Of a stretch of DNA of 64,000 nucleotides, positions 38,701 through 49,478 are shown in pieces. The stretch covers positions 16,363,383 through 16,427,382 of the forward strand of contig CM032806.1 in assembly GCA_019155185.1 (NCBI GenBank). The letters run 5' to 3'. The notes under the pieces are model-generated. The model was given only the letters and a program-made list of their open reading frames with translations, was not told the DNA's origin and did no database searches. A program made the position numbers and the translations under genes. Positions within the stretch are counted from its first letter, which is position 1. Each line of letters opens with the position of its first letter. Source of the stretch: Beaufortia kweichowensis (Eukaryota > Chordata > Actinopteri > Cypriniformes > Gastromyzontidae).

Positions 38701-38935
38701 GGTTCAGCAGAGGCTTCTAGATGAGAAGGCTGATGTTGCTGTTCTGGTTCTGCTGGACCTTCTCTTCCCCAAATTCAAATACCTTCAAATGAGAAAACGG
38801 CTCTGCAAAAAGTCAGTTCTCTCATGGCCCAGGAACCCACGAGCACAACCTCTCTTCTGGAATAATTTAAAGGTTGCTCTCCTCTCGGACAACGTGAGAG
38901 AATACAACAAGAACGTCACAGAGAGCTTCCTTTAA
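35768..38935 (+). CDS. tlr9: Toll-like receptor 9
   Basis: One intact 1055-codon coding exon. The product is an endosomal type I receptor for unmethylated CpG DNA signalling through MyD88. Signal peptide at about residues 1-25, then leucine-rich repeats (LxxLxLxxNxL pattern) to about 780. A cysteine cluster, NCQRCDHASEPCFPCP, near residue 247 matches TLR9. A loop between the central repeats (about 430-472) corresponds to the Z-loop that is cleaved in endosomes. The C-terminal cysteine cap has NPFTCSC, the membrane segment is about 838-862, and the TIR domain runs from YDAFVVFD (about 894) with the BB loop LEERDWLPG (about 928) to box 3 FW (about 1028). The length is usual for fish TLR9. TLR7/8 were considered, but the cysteine cluster and TIR sequence fit TLR9. 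In human, APEH and TLR9 share 3p21, consistent with the neighbour. Candidate poly(A) signals lie at about 39390, 39510 and 39709. Confidence 0.95.
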   Translation: MFGHEMYLILILNQFHILTSLHLEFYPCENHSSNNGLLNVNCQHRHLAKIPKFKSISVISLNLNGNHIHQVKSDAFSGMPNLKHLSVMWNCVPDVSKEKRRPSCSLKIDPDAFVALHNLTSLHLAGNSLKSIPSLPKQLVVLGLEFNNIFHIDKPLGTPRLKQLLLSKNCFYANPCYQSYFIHPRVFQDLPELLNLTLSYNNVTTVPPHLPPSLESLDLGENKITTISKESFVSLTRLRHLNLGWNCQRCDHASEPCFPCPNNQSLDLHQHAFLDQRDSLVSLSLRGNSIRTLSRYLFAQLHKLQELDLSDNLLAYTIQNGTFYEELPNVVSLNLVYNYEPLNTFSELILSPSIEKMTALRELYLSGLFFKVLSNNSLVTLSKLPRLESMDLRMNFMCSVNISAFRQLRTLRWVGLSQNMLAFNPCISFCTSEAIPKSLPQRGHQHYGQHNLQIETPNSVLHSERGHCTLYYSIWNFKKQICSKNLTFDLSQNNIPWLNSTTFTGMEKAVCIDLSYNYISQTLNGHQFSHLSKLSYLNMAHNRIDLYSDRAFQEISDTLQALDLSNNEFHFAMKGMGHRFTFLSHMSSLEILSLANNHIGLRISNVLTSSSLKYLVFSGNRLDIMWDSRRDEYIHFFQGLTNLTHLDISENQLKSLSPEAIVNLPPTLRVLRVDSNMLSYFPWGNISVLTDLCYLNLSGNMLSFLPNNHFEFNLISLDLSHNRLTAIPKTFFSNAKYLKNLMLNHNQLKFLNVQALPWSFHKSNAFCFSGQHKNTSCKLVLHANPFTCSCVMSEFAKFLRETDLNVPQLTTHIHCAYPESLAGVNVLSIDLRSCQELFGSVAFLCTSLLTLAATIVPLLKHLYGWDLWYCIQILWTAHKGHTPANGHMSDSQYDAFVVFDTSNMAVREWIYKEMIKSLENRGRWRFRLCLEERDWLPGISCIENLHKAVYNSRKTVFVLTSPSGYSKASGVVKQAFLLVQQRLLDEKADVAVLVLLDLLFPKFKYLQMRKRLCKKSVLSWPRNPRAQPLFWNNLKVALLSDNVREYNKNVTESFL

Positions 38936-38939
38936 AAGC

Positions 38940-40285
38940 CTAAAAAATGTGTTTTCTGTAGACCTAGATTTTAGTTAGAGTCTTAATGACCTTAAACAAC
39001 CCTAAAATGCTAGAAAATGCTAAGAATTTGGTTTAGCCTTAATTCAATTAACAATGAATATGTGAACTGTCTGAAGTATTGAAAATATTCTAAAAATGGT
39101 GAAAAACCTGTCCATCACTGATCTCCCAAACAGTCACAATGTTAGAAAACAGCTGCAAGTTCTGACTGTCATATCTAAACACTTGTCATAACATAACATG
39201 TGAGTTATCATATGTTTTCTGCACCATGAATCCTTTATATCTTAATTGATCTATACATTAATGGACATTGACAGGATTATTTTTTTATATAGGGGTGTAG
39301 TTGAGTAATTGTCTTTTATTGCTGTAGTTTATTTATAATACAATAAGGCTTCGTTTGTTAACTTATGTTAACATGCACTGACAATGAACAATAAAATGTT
39401 GATTATTAACATTCACTCATGCATATTTAAAATGAATCATTGTATCTGTTAACATGAGTTCATGCACAATAAACAATTGTATCTGTATTAATTAACAATA
39501 ACAATGATCAATAAATGCTGTACAAATATCTTGTTCATGTTAGTTTATGCAATAGTTGTCAGTGTTGGCAGTGCTTTGTACAACATTAAAACTAAAGATT
39601 CTCAACGTTTTTATTTCCACACACAATTTGAAATGGTAGGAACACTTTTCATTCCTAACAACTCGTTGAAGCTTTTACAGTACAAAACTTAAAATATTTT
39701 CTGAGTTAAAATCAATAAAACTTGTGCAGTTGTAATGTTAATGTCATGTGGTCATTTCTTCATGTGAAGAGACATCTCAAGTGTCAAAAGGTCTGTTAAT
39801 GAAAACTATAAATAGATCTGTAAAGGACAAACAAGAGAAATGAAGCATGAAAAGGGGAAATCAGAAAGACTGAGAGTGAACATTTACATGTGTTTTTATG
39901 AGGAACTATTAGCACCTGTTAGACCATGAAACATAATACACACAATTTGTTTAAGCGTCTAATATTTTATTAGCTTTCTTTTTATTTTATGAAATGAAAT
40001 CAGTTTTGTAGCATCGGTCCTGTTAGGCCATATTTGTCAAGCTCACATCAGCCAGTCACATCAGGTATCATTGATTAACCAATAGGAATACAACAGATGC
40101 TAATCATATGCATACTTATAGTGGTCTTTCTGCTCATTACACAACTCCATTCCCAAAAGATCATTTCAAATGTTATACCATCAAAGCAAAATGTTTTTTT
40201 TTATTTTTCTCCTTGACAGGCATTGGTCCTCTTTTAGATGATGTTCTTTATTTTAGGTATACATATTCATTTTCAATGTCACAAA
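38940..40285. other. tlr9 3' UTR and intergenic region
   Basis: AT-rich with several AATAAA strings. No coding exon is supported; small frames here show no family resemblance. Confidence 0.45.
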
Positions 40286-40290
40286 ATAGT

Positions 40291-43200
40291 GTTCCCTTTC
40301 AAGGGAACTCGCGCTGCGTCAGCGTTGCGACGCTATGGGAACGCCTCTGCGTGAATGCGTCTGAAGCACGTATGTCAAATCCACCGAATGGCAATCCGCA
40401 ATGTCACAGGCAGGGTGACGTCAGGACCAGGAAGTATAAAAGACCCCGGACCGATATCACTTTAGCTTCTGTGCCTTCAGCTGCGCATTGTGTGTGTCTG
40501 TTGTGTGGAAATTTTGTTTAAAAGAATGGAAACTTTTAGGTCGTGTGCTCCTCCCTGTCCCTGATTCATTATAGGCAGGGATACACACAATCTATGTGTG
40601 TTGTGTTTGGGAGTGAAGCATGCACAGTCAGCGCTCGAAAACGCTGGCTGTTTACACTGCGAGGCCCTACCACTTCGCACACTCCACTCCCGGCTGGCGT
40701 GCTTTGAGGAGCATGGCCCGCCACGCGGTTCCTGCGGTGGTAGCTTCGTTCCTGCCGAGGCAGGGCGGCTCCCTATCCCCACCTCACTCGGCAATGTCCG
40801 CTCTCACTTCTGGCCAGAAAGCACGCGGTGCGTCTACTTCCGCCCAGAGTGTGAGCCCACAGCTCCAGCCTTCGCAGCTGAAGACGGACCTGAGGGCTGT
40901 CATTCAGGGTAAGAAGGCCGGGGCGAAAAAGCGGAGGTCCTGATGCGGGGTCAGGATCTCCATATCAAGCCCCACCAGGGAGGGGTGGAGTTCGCCTCAG
41001 CACACGGCGCCCAGCCCTTCCCGGTATCCCCAAAAAGAGGCCCTGCACACGCTCTGCTTTGGGGCACAGTGGCCTCTGGGAACAAAATAGTGCACAAAAC
41101 ATTGCACCCTCTCGAGTTTACCCCTGCCAATACAACCCAGGGCTTCAAGTTTACACAAAGCATAAGACCAGACACCAGCCTCAAGACACCATGTCTCTCA
41201 TTGGGTTCTGCTAATAGTAGAACATGGCTACATGATTCAGTTCGGGCAAAGGCCACCCTGGCATCCTGGCACCTCTGCGTCTCCAGGGCGACTGGCTCAT
41301 TTTGGCCGAGTCAGAGAGTCTAGCATTTCAACATCGAGATGTTGTGCTTGCACATATGAAAGTGCTAGGATTGCGGCTGAACGCCAAGAAAAGTTTTCTT
41401 TCTCCAGTTCAGAGAATTATCTATCTAGGCGTAGAGTGAGACTCGAGGGTCATGTCAGCGCGTCTCTCTGCAGCGCGCATACACTCTATTCAGTCAGCTG
41501 TGAACGGGGTCCAGCTTCACCAGTATGTCACCGTCAAGCAGTTTCAATGAGTTTTGGGTCTCCTGGCAGCTGCAGCCAGCATCGTGCCTCTGGGCCTGCT
41601 ACACATGAGACCTCTGCAGTGGTGCCTGAAATCGTAAGGGTTTTCCCCGGTATGGCTAGCATTAAAGCAGTTCCTTCCATACCTCAGGAACAAACATGTG
41701 TCGGTCCGGACAGACAACACCCCTGTGGTTGCCTACATCAACCATCAGGGGGTCTGCGCTCGTGCCCATTGTACAAACTGGCACACCAGATCCTGCTGTG
41801 GGCCCAGGGGAAGCTACTCTCTGTCAGAGCAGCGTATATCCCGGGGCGGTTGAATGTGGGAGCGGACGCCCTGTTGAGACAGGGGCCGAGGCCAGGGGAG
41901 TGGAGACTTCACCCCAAGGTGGTGAAATTAATCTGGGAAATATTTCCACCCCAGAAGAAGTGGACCTGTTTGCGTCTCCAGAGACAACGCACTGTCCATT
42001 GTGATTCTCCCTAGCACCACCAGCCCCACTCTCGTACAGCCATGGCCGAGGCTATGCCTGTACGCTTTTCCCCCGATCGCTCTGCTCCCGGGAGTTCTGG
42101 AAAAAGTGCGCCAGGACAGGGTATGCCTGTTGCTGGTAGCACCTCGATGGCCATCCCGAGTATGGTTCTCGGACTTGATTGCACTCCTAGACAGCACCCC
42201 TGTCAAGCTGCCGGTCAGGAGAGATCTCCTATCTCAAGCGCAGGGCTCCATCCTTCACCCTTGCCCAGAGATGTGGAAACTGTGGGTCTGGCCTCTGAGG
42301 GGGCCTGACTCATAGATACAGGTCTCTCGACTGAGGTCGTAGAGACCATTCTAAGCTCCAGAGCTCCCTCCACGAGCAAGTTGTATGCACTGCAGTGGGA
42401 AGTGTTTACTTCCTGGTGCTCAGGTCGAAGGCAGGATTCAGTTAACTGTCCTGTTAGCACAGTACTCAAGTTTCTTTTCTTCGGGGCTGATGTCCTCGAC
42501 TCTTAAGGTTTATGTGGCAGCCATTTCTGCCTACCATATTCCTGTTAATGGCCAGTCTCTGGGTCGAGACCCACTGGTTATACGCTTCCTCCGTGGCACA
42601 CTGAGGCTAAGGCCAGCATTGTGTGCCAGGGTCCCAGCTTGACCTGGCAGTGGTCAAGACAGTGTTCTTGTTGGTGATTTCCTCTCTGAAGAGAGTTGGG
42701 GACCTCCAAGCTCTCTCAGTTTCTCCTTCATGTCTGTAGTTTGCACCAGACATGGTTAAGGCTTTTCTCTACCCAAGGCAGGGTTATGTGCCTAAAGTGC
42801 CCACAAATGTGCCGAGGCCCATTACGTTGCAGGCCTTCTGTCCTCCTCCCTTCAGTAACTCGGACCAGGAAAAGTCAAATTTGGTGTGTCCAGTGCGAGC
42901 AGTCCAGTGATGCCTATGTTCACAGAGCTGCTTCATGGAGAAAGTCTGAGCGTGTGTTTTGTGTGTTTTGGGCTGGCCAGCAAGAGTCTGTCGGCGACCA
43001 AACTAACCCTTAGCAGGTGGATAGTCAAGGCTATCGCACTGGCTTATCAAGTCTCTGGACAGTCATCTCCACTTACTGTCAGAGCTCATTCTACTCGGGG
43101 TATGGCTGCCTCTAAGGCCTTAGGATCAGGGTCTACGATTGAGGATGTGTGTAACGCGGCTCGTTCGATTTTATGACTTGGACCTGGCTTCTACGCCAGG

Positions 43201-43550
43201 GTCCCATGTGCTTGTGCCCTAGTCATGCTCTTCTGACTCACACTAGCCAGTGACTTGCTCTTATAGCGCCGTTGAAACCTCGTTCCCATAGTGTCGCAAC
43301 GCTGACGCAGTGCGAGTTCCCTTGAAAGGGAACGAGACGCTGCATCTGCCTGCCATACTCCCGGCATCCCTAGGCGCAGCTTCGGCCTAAGAAGCTAAAG
43401 TGATATCGTAAGTGATGTCGGATTCCCATTCGGCGGATTTGACATACAAGCTTCAGATGCATTCACGCAGAGGCATTCCCATAGCGTCGCAACGCTGACG
43501 CAGCATCTCGTTCATTTTCAGGGAACCAGGGTTACATATGTAACCTGAGA
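40291..43550 (+). mobile_element. DIRS1-type retrotransposon, internally deleted and frameshifted
   Basis: Plus-strand element. The left terminal repeat (40313-40399) is the reverse complement of 43419-43504, and a third partial copy lies at about 43273-43335, as expected for DIRS internal complementary regions. Order: gag-like frames (about 40598-41230, SPKRGP), the start of RT (IQFGQRPP at about 41235), then directly GDWLILAES (about 41290), so the RT core with its catalytic box is deleted. RNase H and linker follow (VVAYINHQGG near 41725, EVDLFASPE near 41955), then a tyrosine recombinase at about 42440-43200 with RAHSTRG holding catalytic Arg/His and the probable nucleophile Tyr in RFYDLDLAS, the latter in a shifted frame. 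The right end carries GGTTACATATGTAACC. Several frameshifts and stops make it non-functional. Confidence 0.9.
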
Positions 43551-44180
43551 CGTTTTATGCAACATATATTCCTGCTATATGTGAACAATTATGCCAAAAA
43601 ACTGTTTTTGTTCCTTAGGTAAGGGGAAACGTATCGCTGCAAAAGCACACAATCAAGTCTCACATCATTCATCGTCTTTTAATTTTTTGATAATTACATT
43701 CCAGAAGTCAGTAAAACAACAGAATGAAAGAACAGAATGAATATCAAGAGCGTATATGCTCATACACCTAGGCCCATCATCTGCTCAAGCACATCACCAC
43801 ATCACCATATTTCCTATAACCCACAAAAAATGCTAGCCTGTTTAAAAATGTACTCAAAGGGTGTGGATCATGTTCTATTCATATGACTGTTAGATGTGCT
43901 AATCAGTCTGGGTCTATTGTGCATCATTTTTGTAGTTTCAAGTTTTAGTTATCTGAATGTCTACTGTGACAGAAATGCTTTTGGGAGTGCAGATCTAAAG
44001 CTTCCCATTCAGTAAAATTAAGTATAGTTTTAATCAATCTTTCTGTCACTTCTATTTCTCTCACTTCAATGCTTTTTATTTTCAAAATAAGATCATACCA
44101 GATCTTACCCTAACCACACCATAGAAAACACTTAGAAACACTTAGAAAACACAATACAAAATGCCTTCCAGGCTCACGTC
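43551..44180. other. Intergenic, DIRS element to minisatellite
   Basis: AT-rich with no supported gene. Confidence 0.4.
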
Positions 44181-44186
44181 ACACCC

Positions 44187-46590
44187 CTTCAGAAATCACT
44201 CCATTGCACACCCTTCCTGATCTCACTCCACATCACACCCCTCCTGATCTCACTCCACATCACACCCCTCCTGATCTCACTCCACATCACACCCCTCCTG
44301 ATCTCACTCTGATCTCACTCCACCCTTCCTGATCTCGCTCCTGATCTCACTCCACATCACACCCTTCCTGATCTCACTCCACATCACACCCCTCCTGATC
44401 TCACTCCACATCACACCTCTCCTGATCTCGCTCCACATCACACCCCTCTGATCTTGCTCCTGATCTTGCTCCACATCACACCCTTCCTGATCTCACTCCA
44501 CATCACACCCCTCTGATCTTGCTCCACATCACACCCCTCCTGATCTCACTCCACATCACACCTCTCCTGATCTCTCACTCCACATCACACCCTTCCTGAT
44601 CTCACTCCACACCCTCTGATCCCTCTGATCTCACTCCACATCACACCCTCTGATCTCACTCCACATCACACCCTCCTGATCTCACTCCACATCACACCCC
44701 TCCTGATCTCACTCCACATCACACCCCTTCTGATCTCACTCCACATCACACCCCTCCTGATCTCACTCCACATCACACCCCCTCTGATCTCAGCTCCTGA
44801 TCTCACTCTCACTCCACATCCACCTTCCTGATCTCACTCCACATCACACCCCCTCTGATCTCACTCCACACCACACCCCTCCTGATCTCACTCCACATCA
44901 CACCTCTCCTGATCTCGTTCCACATCACACCCCTTCTGATCTTGCTCCACATCACACCCCTCCTGATCTCACTCCACATCACACCCCTTCTGATCTTGCT
45001 CCACATCACACCCCTCCTGATCTCACTCCACATCACACCCTTCTGATCTCACTCCACATCACACCCCTCCTGATCTCACTCCACATCCTCTGGACACCCT
45101 CCTGATCTCACTCCACATCACACCCTTCCTGATCTCACTCTATTACACCCCTCTGATCTCGCTCCTGATCTCACTCCACATCACACCCTCCTGATCTCGC
45201 TCCACATTACACCCCTCCTGATCTCACTCCACATTACACCCCTCCTGATCTCACTCCACATCACACCCCTCCTGATCTCGCTCCACATCACATTCCTCTG
45301 ATCTCACTCCACATCACATTCCTCTGATCTCGCTCCACATCACATTCCTCTGATCTCGCTCCTGATCTCACTCCACATCACACCCCTCCTGATCTCACTC
45401 CACATCACATCCCTCCTGATCTCGCCCCACATCACACCCCTCCTAATCTCGCTCCATTCACACCCTTACTAATCTCACTCCACATCACACTTCTCCTGAT
45501 CTCGCTCTATTTCACACCCTTCCTGATCTTGCTCCACATCACACCCCTCCTGATCTCGCTCCACATCACACCCTTCCTGATCTCGCTCCACATCACACCC
45601 CTCCTGATCTCACTCCACATCACACCCCTCCTGATCTCTGCTCCACATCACACCCTTCCTGATCTCGCTTCACATTACACCCCCCTGATCTCACTCCACA
45701 TCACACCCCTCTGATCTCACTCCACATCACACCCTTCCTGATCTCACTCCACATCACACCCCCCCTTATCTCACTCCACATCACACCCCCCCTGATCTCG
45801 TTCCACATCACACTCCTCTGATCTTGCTCCACATCTGTTATGAGTATGACTGGTTTTCTTTTTATATTATTTTTGTGTTGCTGTTGTTCTCTCTCTCTCT
45901 CTCTCTCTCACTCTCATTATAGGTTGTGTGATTGGTGCTGGCGTGTTATTGGTCGCCCATATACAGGCGGGGTCTTTAAAGATCATTGATTGCAAGCAGC
46001 CGGGAGCTCATTGTTGGTGCGGACGCGAGTTCGGAGCTCCTGGATTCCTCCTCGATCCGTGCCAAACTAGTTTTGAACTTTTTATCTTGTGGCTAAATTC
46101 CACTTCTCATGTGTTTATAGCACACTGTGAAACAGAGCAAAGGGGTGTCCTGCTTTTTTTTTGTGTGAATCTGTTTGGTTTTGTTTTTGATTAGGTAGTT
46201 AGTTTAGTCGTTTGAATTTTATTTTAGAATGTGATTAGGTTATTTAACTAAGTTTTTTTGTTTTAGATTCATTTTGTTTATTATGTTGGCCTGTGGCCAC
46301 CCCGGAGAGATGCTCTCTTTGTTTCTAAACAATAATCTGTAAATAAACACCATAGTTTTGCTTACTGAACTGTGTGCTTGTTTGGTCCCCGACCGGAGTG
46401 ATTGTCTGACACCTTTAAGATTTGGGAATCCATCACCACAATTTCGTTTTGTATTATGCCCATCATGTTCCCTAGACACGGGGCGTAATAACATCACACC
46501 CCTCCTAATCTCTCTCCACATCACACCCCTCCTGATCTCACATAACATCCCTTCTGATCTCGCTCCACATTACACCCCTCCTGATCCCAT
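44187..46590. repeat. 27-bp minisatellite (TGATCTCACTCCACATCACA + CCCCTCC), split by a solo LTR
   Basis: Tandem array with a 27-base unit and frequent short-unit variants (ACCCCTCTGATCT, GCTCCTGATCT). It runs from about 44187 to 45835 and resumes at about 46492-46585 after an inserted LTR. Because 27 is a multiple of 3, it shows spurious nine-residue peptide repeats (MWSEIRRGV on the minus strand). Confidence 0.95.
45836..46493 (+). mobile_element. Solo LTR (about 655 bp) inserted in the minisatellite
   Basis: It begins TGTTATGAG and ends GCGTAATAACA, giving inverted ends TGTTAT/ATAACA with TG...CA. Internally it has a TATA-like tctttaaag (about 45973) and an AATAAA (about 46340), as in an LTR with promoter and poly(A) signal. 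The flanks read ...ccACATC | element | ACATCacaccc. A 5-bp duplication (ACATC) fits if the element ends at 46490; the ACA overlaps the terminal repeat, so the exact boundary is ambiguous. No internal retroelement genes or second LTR are present. Confidence 0.75.
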
Positions 46591-46599
46591 TCCATTGGT

Positions 46600-46905
46600 T
46601 GTCCTTAGCTGAAATTCAATTCAAGTCCCTGAAATTGTCCTCCACTTGCGGAAATGTTTACCCATTTTGTTTGTCTTTAGTGAAATGAGCTGCTAAATCC
46701 ATCACCTTCAAGAAACAACTTAAAACACAACTGTTCTGCATTCACTTGAGTAACCCCTAATTGGTATCTTTTCTATTACCTCGCTTTGTTTATTTATATA
46801 AAATAAAAAGCAAAAACCTTAAAAAATTGAGACGGCACCTTCACTGCGCTCTTACCATTTACCTGGACACCTGCTTGTTCTATCATCAAATGAAGCATCA
46901 AATTA
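46600..46905 (+). mobile_element. LINE ORF2 3' remnant
   Basis: Decayed reading frames resemble the C-terminus of fish L2/Rex-type LINE reverse transcriptases: an HWL..AEIQFKSL phrase (about 46590-46640), FKKQLKTQLFCIHLS (about 46708-46750) and RHLHCALTIYLDTC (about 46835-46880). It interrupts the taste-receptor relic that follows. Confidence 0.55.
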
Positions 46906-47230
46906 CTTGGTTTTCACTGTGTCACAATATGCAAAAAATATGTAAAAAAAACTAACAACATCCGAGACAGAGTTTGGATTGTAGGTAAAGCATGGTTTAT
47001 GAAAACTAATGTTTATAACAATAACATTGGGACTAATGTCTACACCTGTAAACAAACAAGGTGGTTTAAACATATTAAACATTGAATGTTGAAGGTTTCC
47101 TTATTTGTAAGTTACTTTGTATAAAAAAATAGTTTTATGTTACACAATGGATCAATAGAACCTCTAGAAAACAACCATCAGCCTAAAGTAACTTTACCAG
47201 GACCATACAGAAAGGAAACAGAAAGAAGAT
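46805..47230 (+). pseudogene. Scrambled taste-receptor (T1R) exon relics
   Basis: 46915-47010 matches a stretch of exon 3 of the T1R gene downstream (50565-50660): both have cacaatatgcaaaaa, then acat(c/a)cgagacA(g/a)agt(t/c)tggatt, then acatggt/catggtttatga. 47150-47215 matches part of exon 2 (50032-50105): ggatcaat, then caTCAGCCTAAAGT, then ggaccatac. Both are on the plus strand, but the exon 3 piece precedes the exon 2 piece, so they come from more than one copy or from a rearrangement. Frames are destroyed. Confidence 0.75.
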
Positions 47231-49470
47231 AAAATGAATGTAAAGAATGAGTGTAAAAGGATAGTTATCATCAATGTATCTATTTATCTGTACTTAATGC
47301 ATAAAGTAAGTCACTCTTTTCAGTCAATTATTTGACAAAATGGTGTGAATTGTGTAGTGAACAGGACGGCAGAAAGCATTTCAGGTCCCAACTTTACAGC
47401 AGGATCCCTCTCTAATGTAAACAAAGAATCAGTGTCATCAGATAAGGGAATCGTTATCATCAAACTAAACCAAAAGATTCAGGTCAGCCTGACCATAAAA
47501 CTCCTCTGGACCTCCAGGCGCGTAATTAACTGACCATGCAGCAGCTTTGGCTAAAACAAAAGACACATCTCTACATTCCTTACATTATAAAAAAGGACAC
47601 AAACTATCACATATTCATTCTGTACTCATTCAGAACATACTTTTATAATAGTCAATTGTGTTAAACACAGAAGTTGTTACAGATTCTATTAACATACAGT
47701 TTTATGCAAAAGTTTGGGCACCCCTGATAGTTATCATAATTTTAATTTAGAATCTGCTAGGCGTTTGAGGCAGCAACTACATTTGAACATAATTTAAACC
47801 TTATGGAAACAGTAACATTTCAGTTCTGAAATAACATTTATTGAATCAACAAAAACAATGCAATATCAAACCTCACTAACACCTCTAGTGTCCCGTGTGA
47901 GGCGTACTACTAATTGACGCCCTGTGAAAAGATCACTAAAATTTTGACTTGACGAATCAGTTTGAATGATTCAGTTTGCTCCACACGATGAATCATCTAC
48001 AGTAAACTTACATCAAACTTACAGGAATTGTAGATCCAAAACAGAGTGGTTGTACAGAGTTATGGATGTAGTGTTTGTGAACACAATGTTTAACTGCTAA
48101 TACTTGTCGTTTACCTCGCTATGAAGTGGTGTACATCTTGTTCATCATCAATGGCATAGATTACACTCAGTTACACACACTTGATCACATTCTGAAAAAC
48201 AGAAGGAAGTTATTATGATTATTAGAACTTCTGCTTGAGTAAGTGTAGTTTTGGTTACTCTATCAGCCTCTGATCTGCTTAAGAGTGTTTTATATTTTAT
48301 TAAAATTACTTTTATTGTAACACTGAGGAAATTGTGTTTTTGGTGTGTTTCATATATTTAATATATTTCATGTGTTTCCAGTACAGATGCTTTGTATCAA
48401 TGCAGAAGTGCTATAGAAATAAACTTGTGTTGAGAGTCATTGTTGCTTGACTTGAACATCACACTGTTGTGTCTAAAAAACACATTTCTTCAATGGCCTC
48501 TCTGAAAGAACATTATAAGTAAGATTCTTTTTAACTGGAACTGTGTCTAAAACAGACTATATGCTCTTGCAACTCTCTGTATGTCTTATAAATCACTCAT
48601 TTGTCTGATTATGCATCAACACTTGACATTTGAAATAACATTTGCAAGTAATGCTCTTTAGAAGCTACATAAGATATTTGTCAAATGTTTTCCAGAAAAC
48701 AAAATAATAACAACTGACACTTTTTGTTAGCTGTATTGTATGAAATGGATTGTGTAATACTGCAAATGAAAAGGTCACACTGTGATTTACTGACTCACCC
48801 CTTCATATGATATGAATTCATAGGTCACCAAACTTGACCACTGGAATGCAGTGAAATGCTTGTGTTTCCAGTCTGTCGTGTTCGAATGTGTATGAACAGA
48901 AGTCAAATTTTATAATCTGTTCTTTTCTGTGTCTCTACACTGTGCAAACTATGCAAACACTGCCCAAACACACGGCGCAGCAAAGAAACAGTTTACACTA
49001 GCGCTCAGGGAGGTGTTCAACATGGGACGAGAGAGTTGGATTAACGCAAGATATACTGTAGCTTTAAGTGATGGCTTCCCACAATATCTTTTTGTCTTAG
49101 AAGAATTTGATCTAAACAAAAGTAGCTGTTTTTCCTTTTGTTTCTTTGCAAAACATAAAGCAACAGACTGTTGACAACATCTTTGTGACTGTAACATTGC
49201 AGCGCATGAGCTTACAGTTACTGTTATCATCCAATGTGGACGCTAATATAGTTATCATTACATGTAAGGGATAATGTACAGCCAGCCAGTTGTTATCACA
49301 GAATAAACAAGGTAATCAGGACCAGAAGCCTGTGGAGAGTTAGGGTTAGGCCTCATGTATCACTCTGAAGTGTGAATAAACCACATAGTTTAGGCAAATC
49401 AAATTTGTTTTAAGCAAATTAATCTATAGTATAAAAACCACCACACATCCCCGTTTCACAAACAGAACAT
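47231..49470. other. Region upstream of the T1R gene
   Basis: No gene recognised. At 47695-47725 the phrase TTATGCAAAAGTTTGGGCAC is a known fish transposon-like repeat start. At about 48395-48440 a tagaaataaacttgtg tail resembles a LINE/SINE 3' end. Any T1R promoter would be just left of 49479. Confidence 0.4.
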
Positions 49471-49478
49471 CTTAAACC

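Noticed and set aside
35768..38935. Assignment as TLR7 or TLR8
   Set aside because: The NCQRCDH..CFPC cluster, LCLEERDWLPG context and APEH linkage fit TLR9 better.
44809..45036. Nine-residue repeat peptide (MWSEIRRGV)
   Set aside because: The 27-bp minisatellite is divisible by three, so short frames stay open; no start context or gene structure.
44187..45835. CRISPR-like array
   Set aside because: Units are contiguous tandem repeats without unique spacers, in a vertebrate genome.
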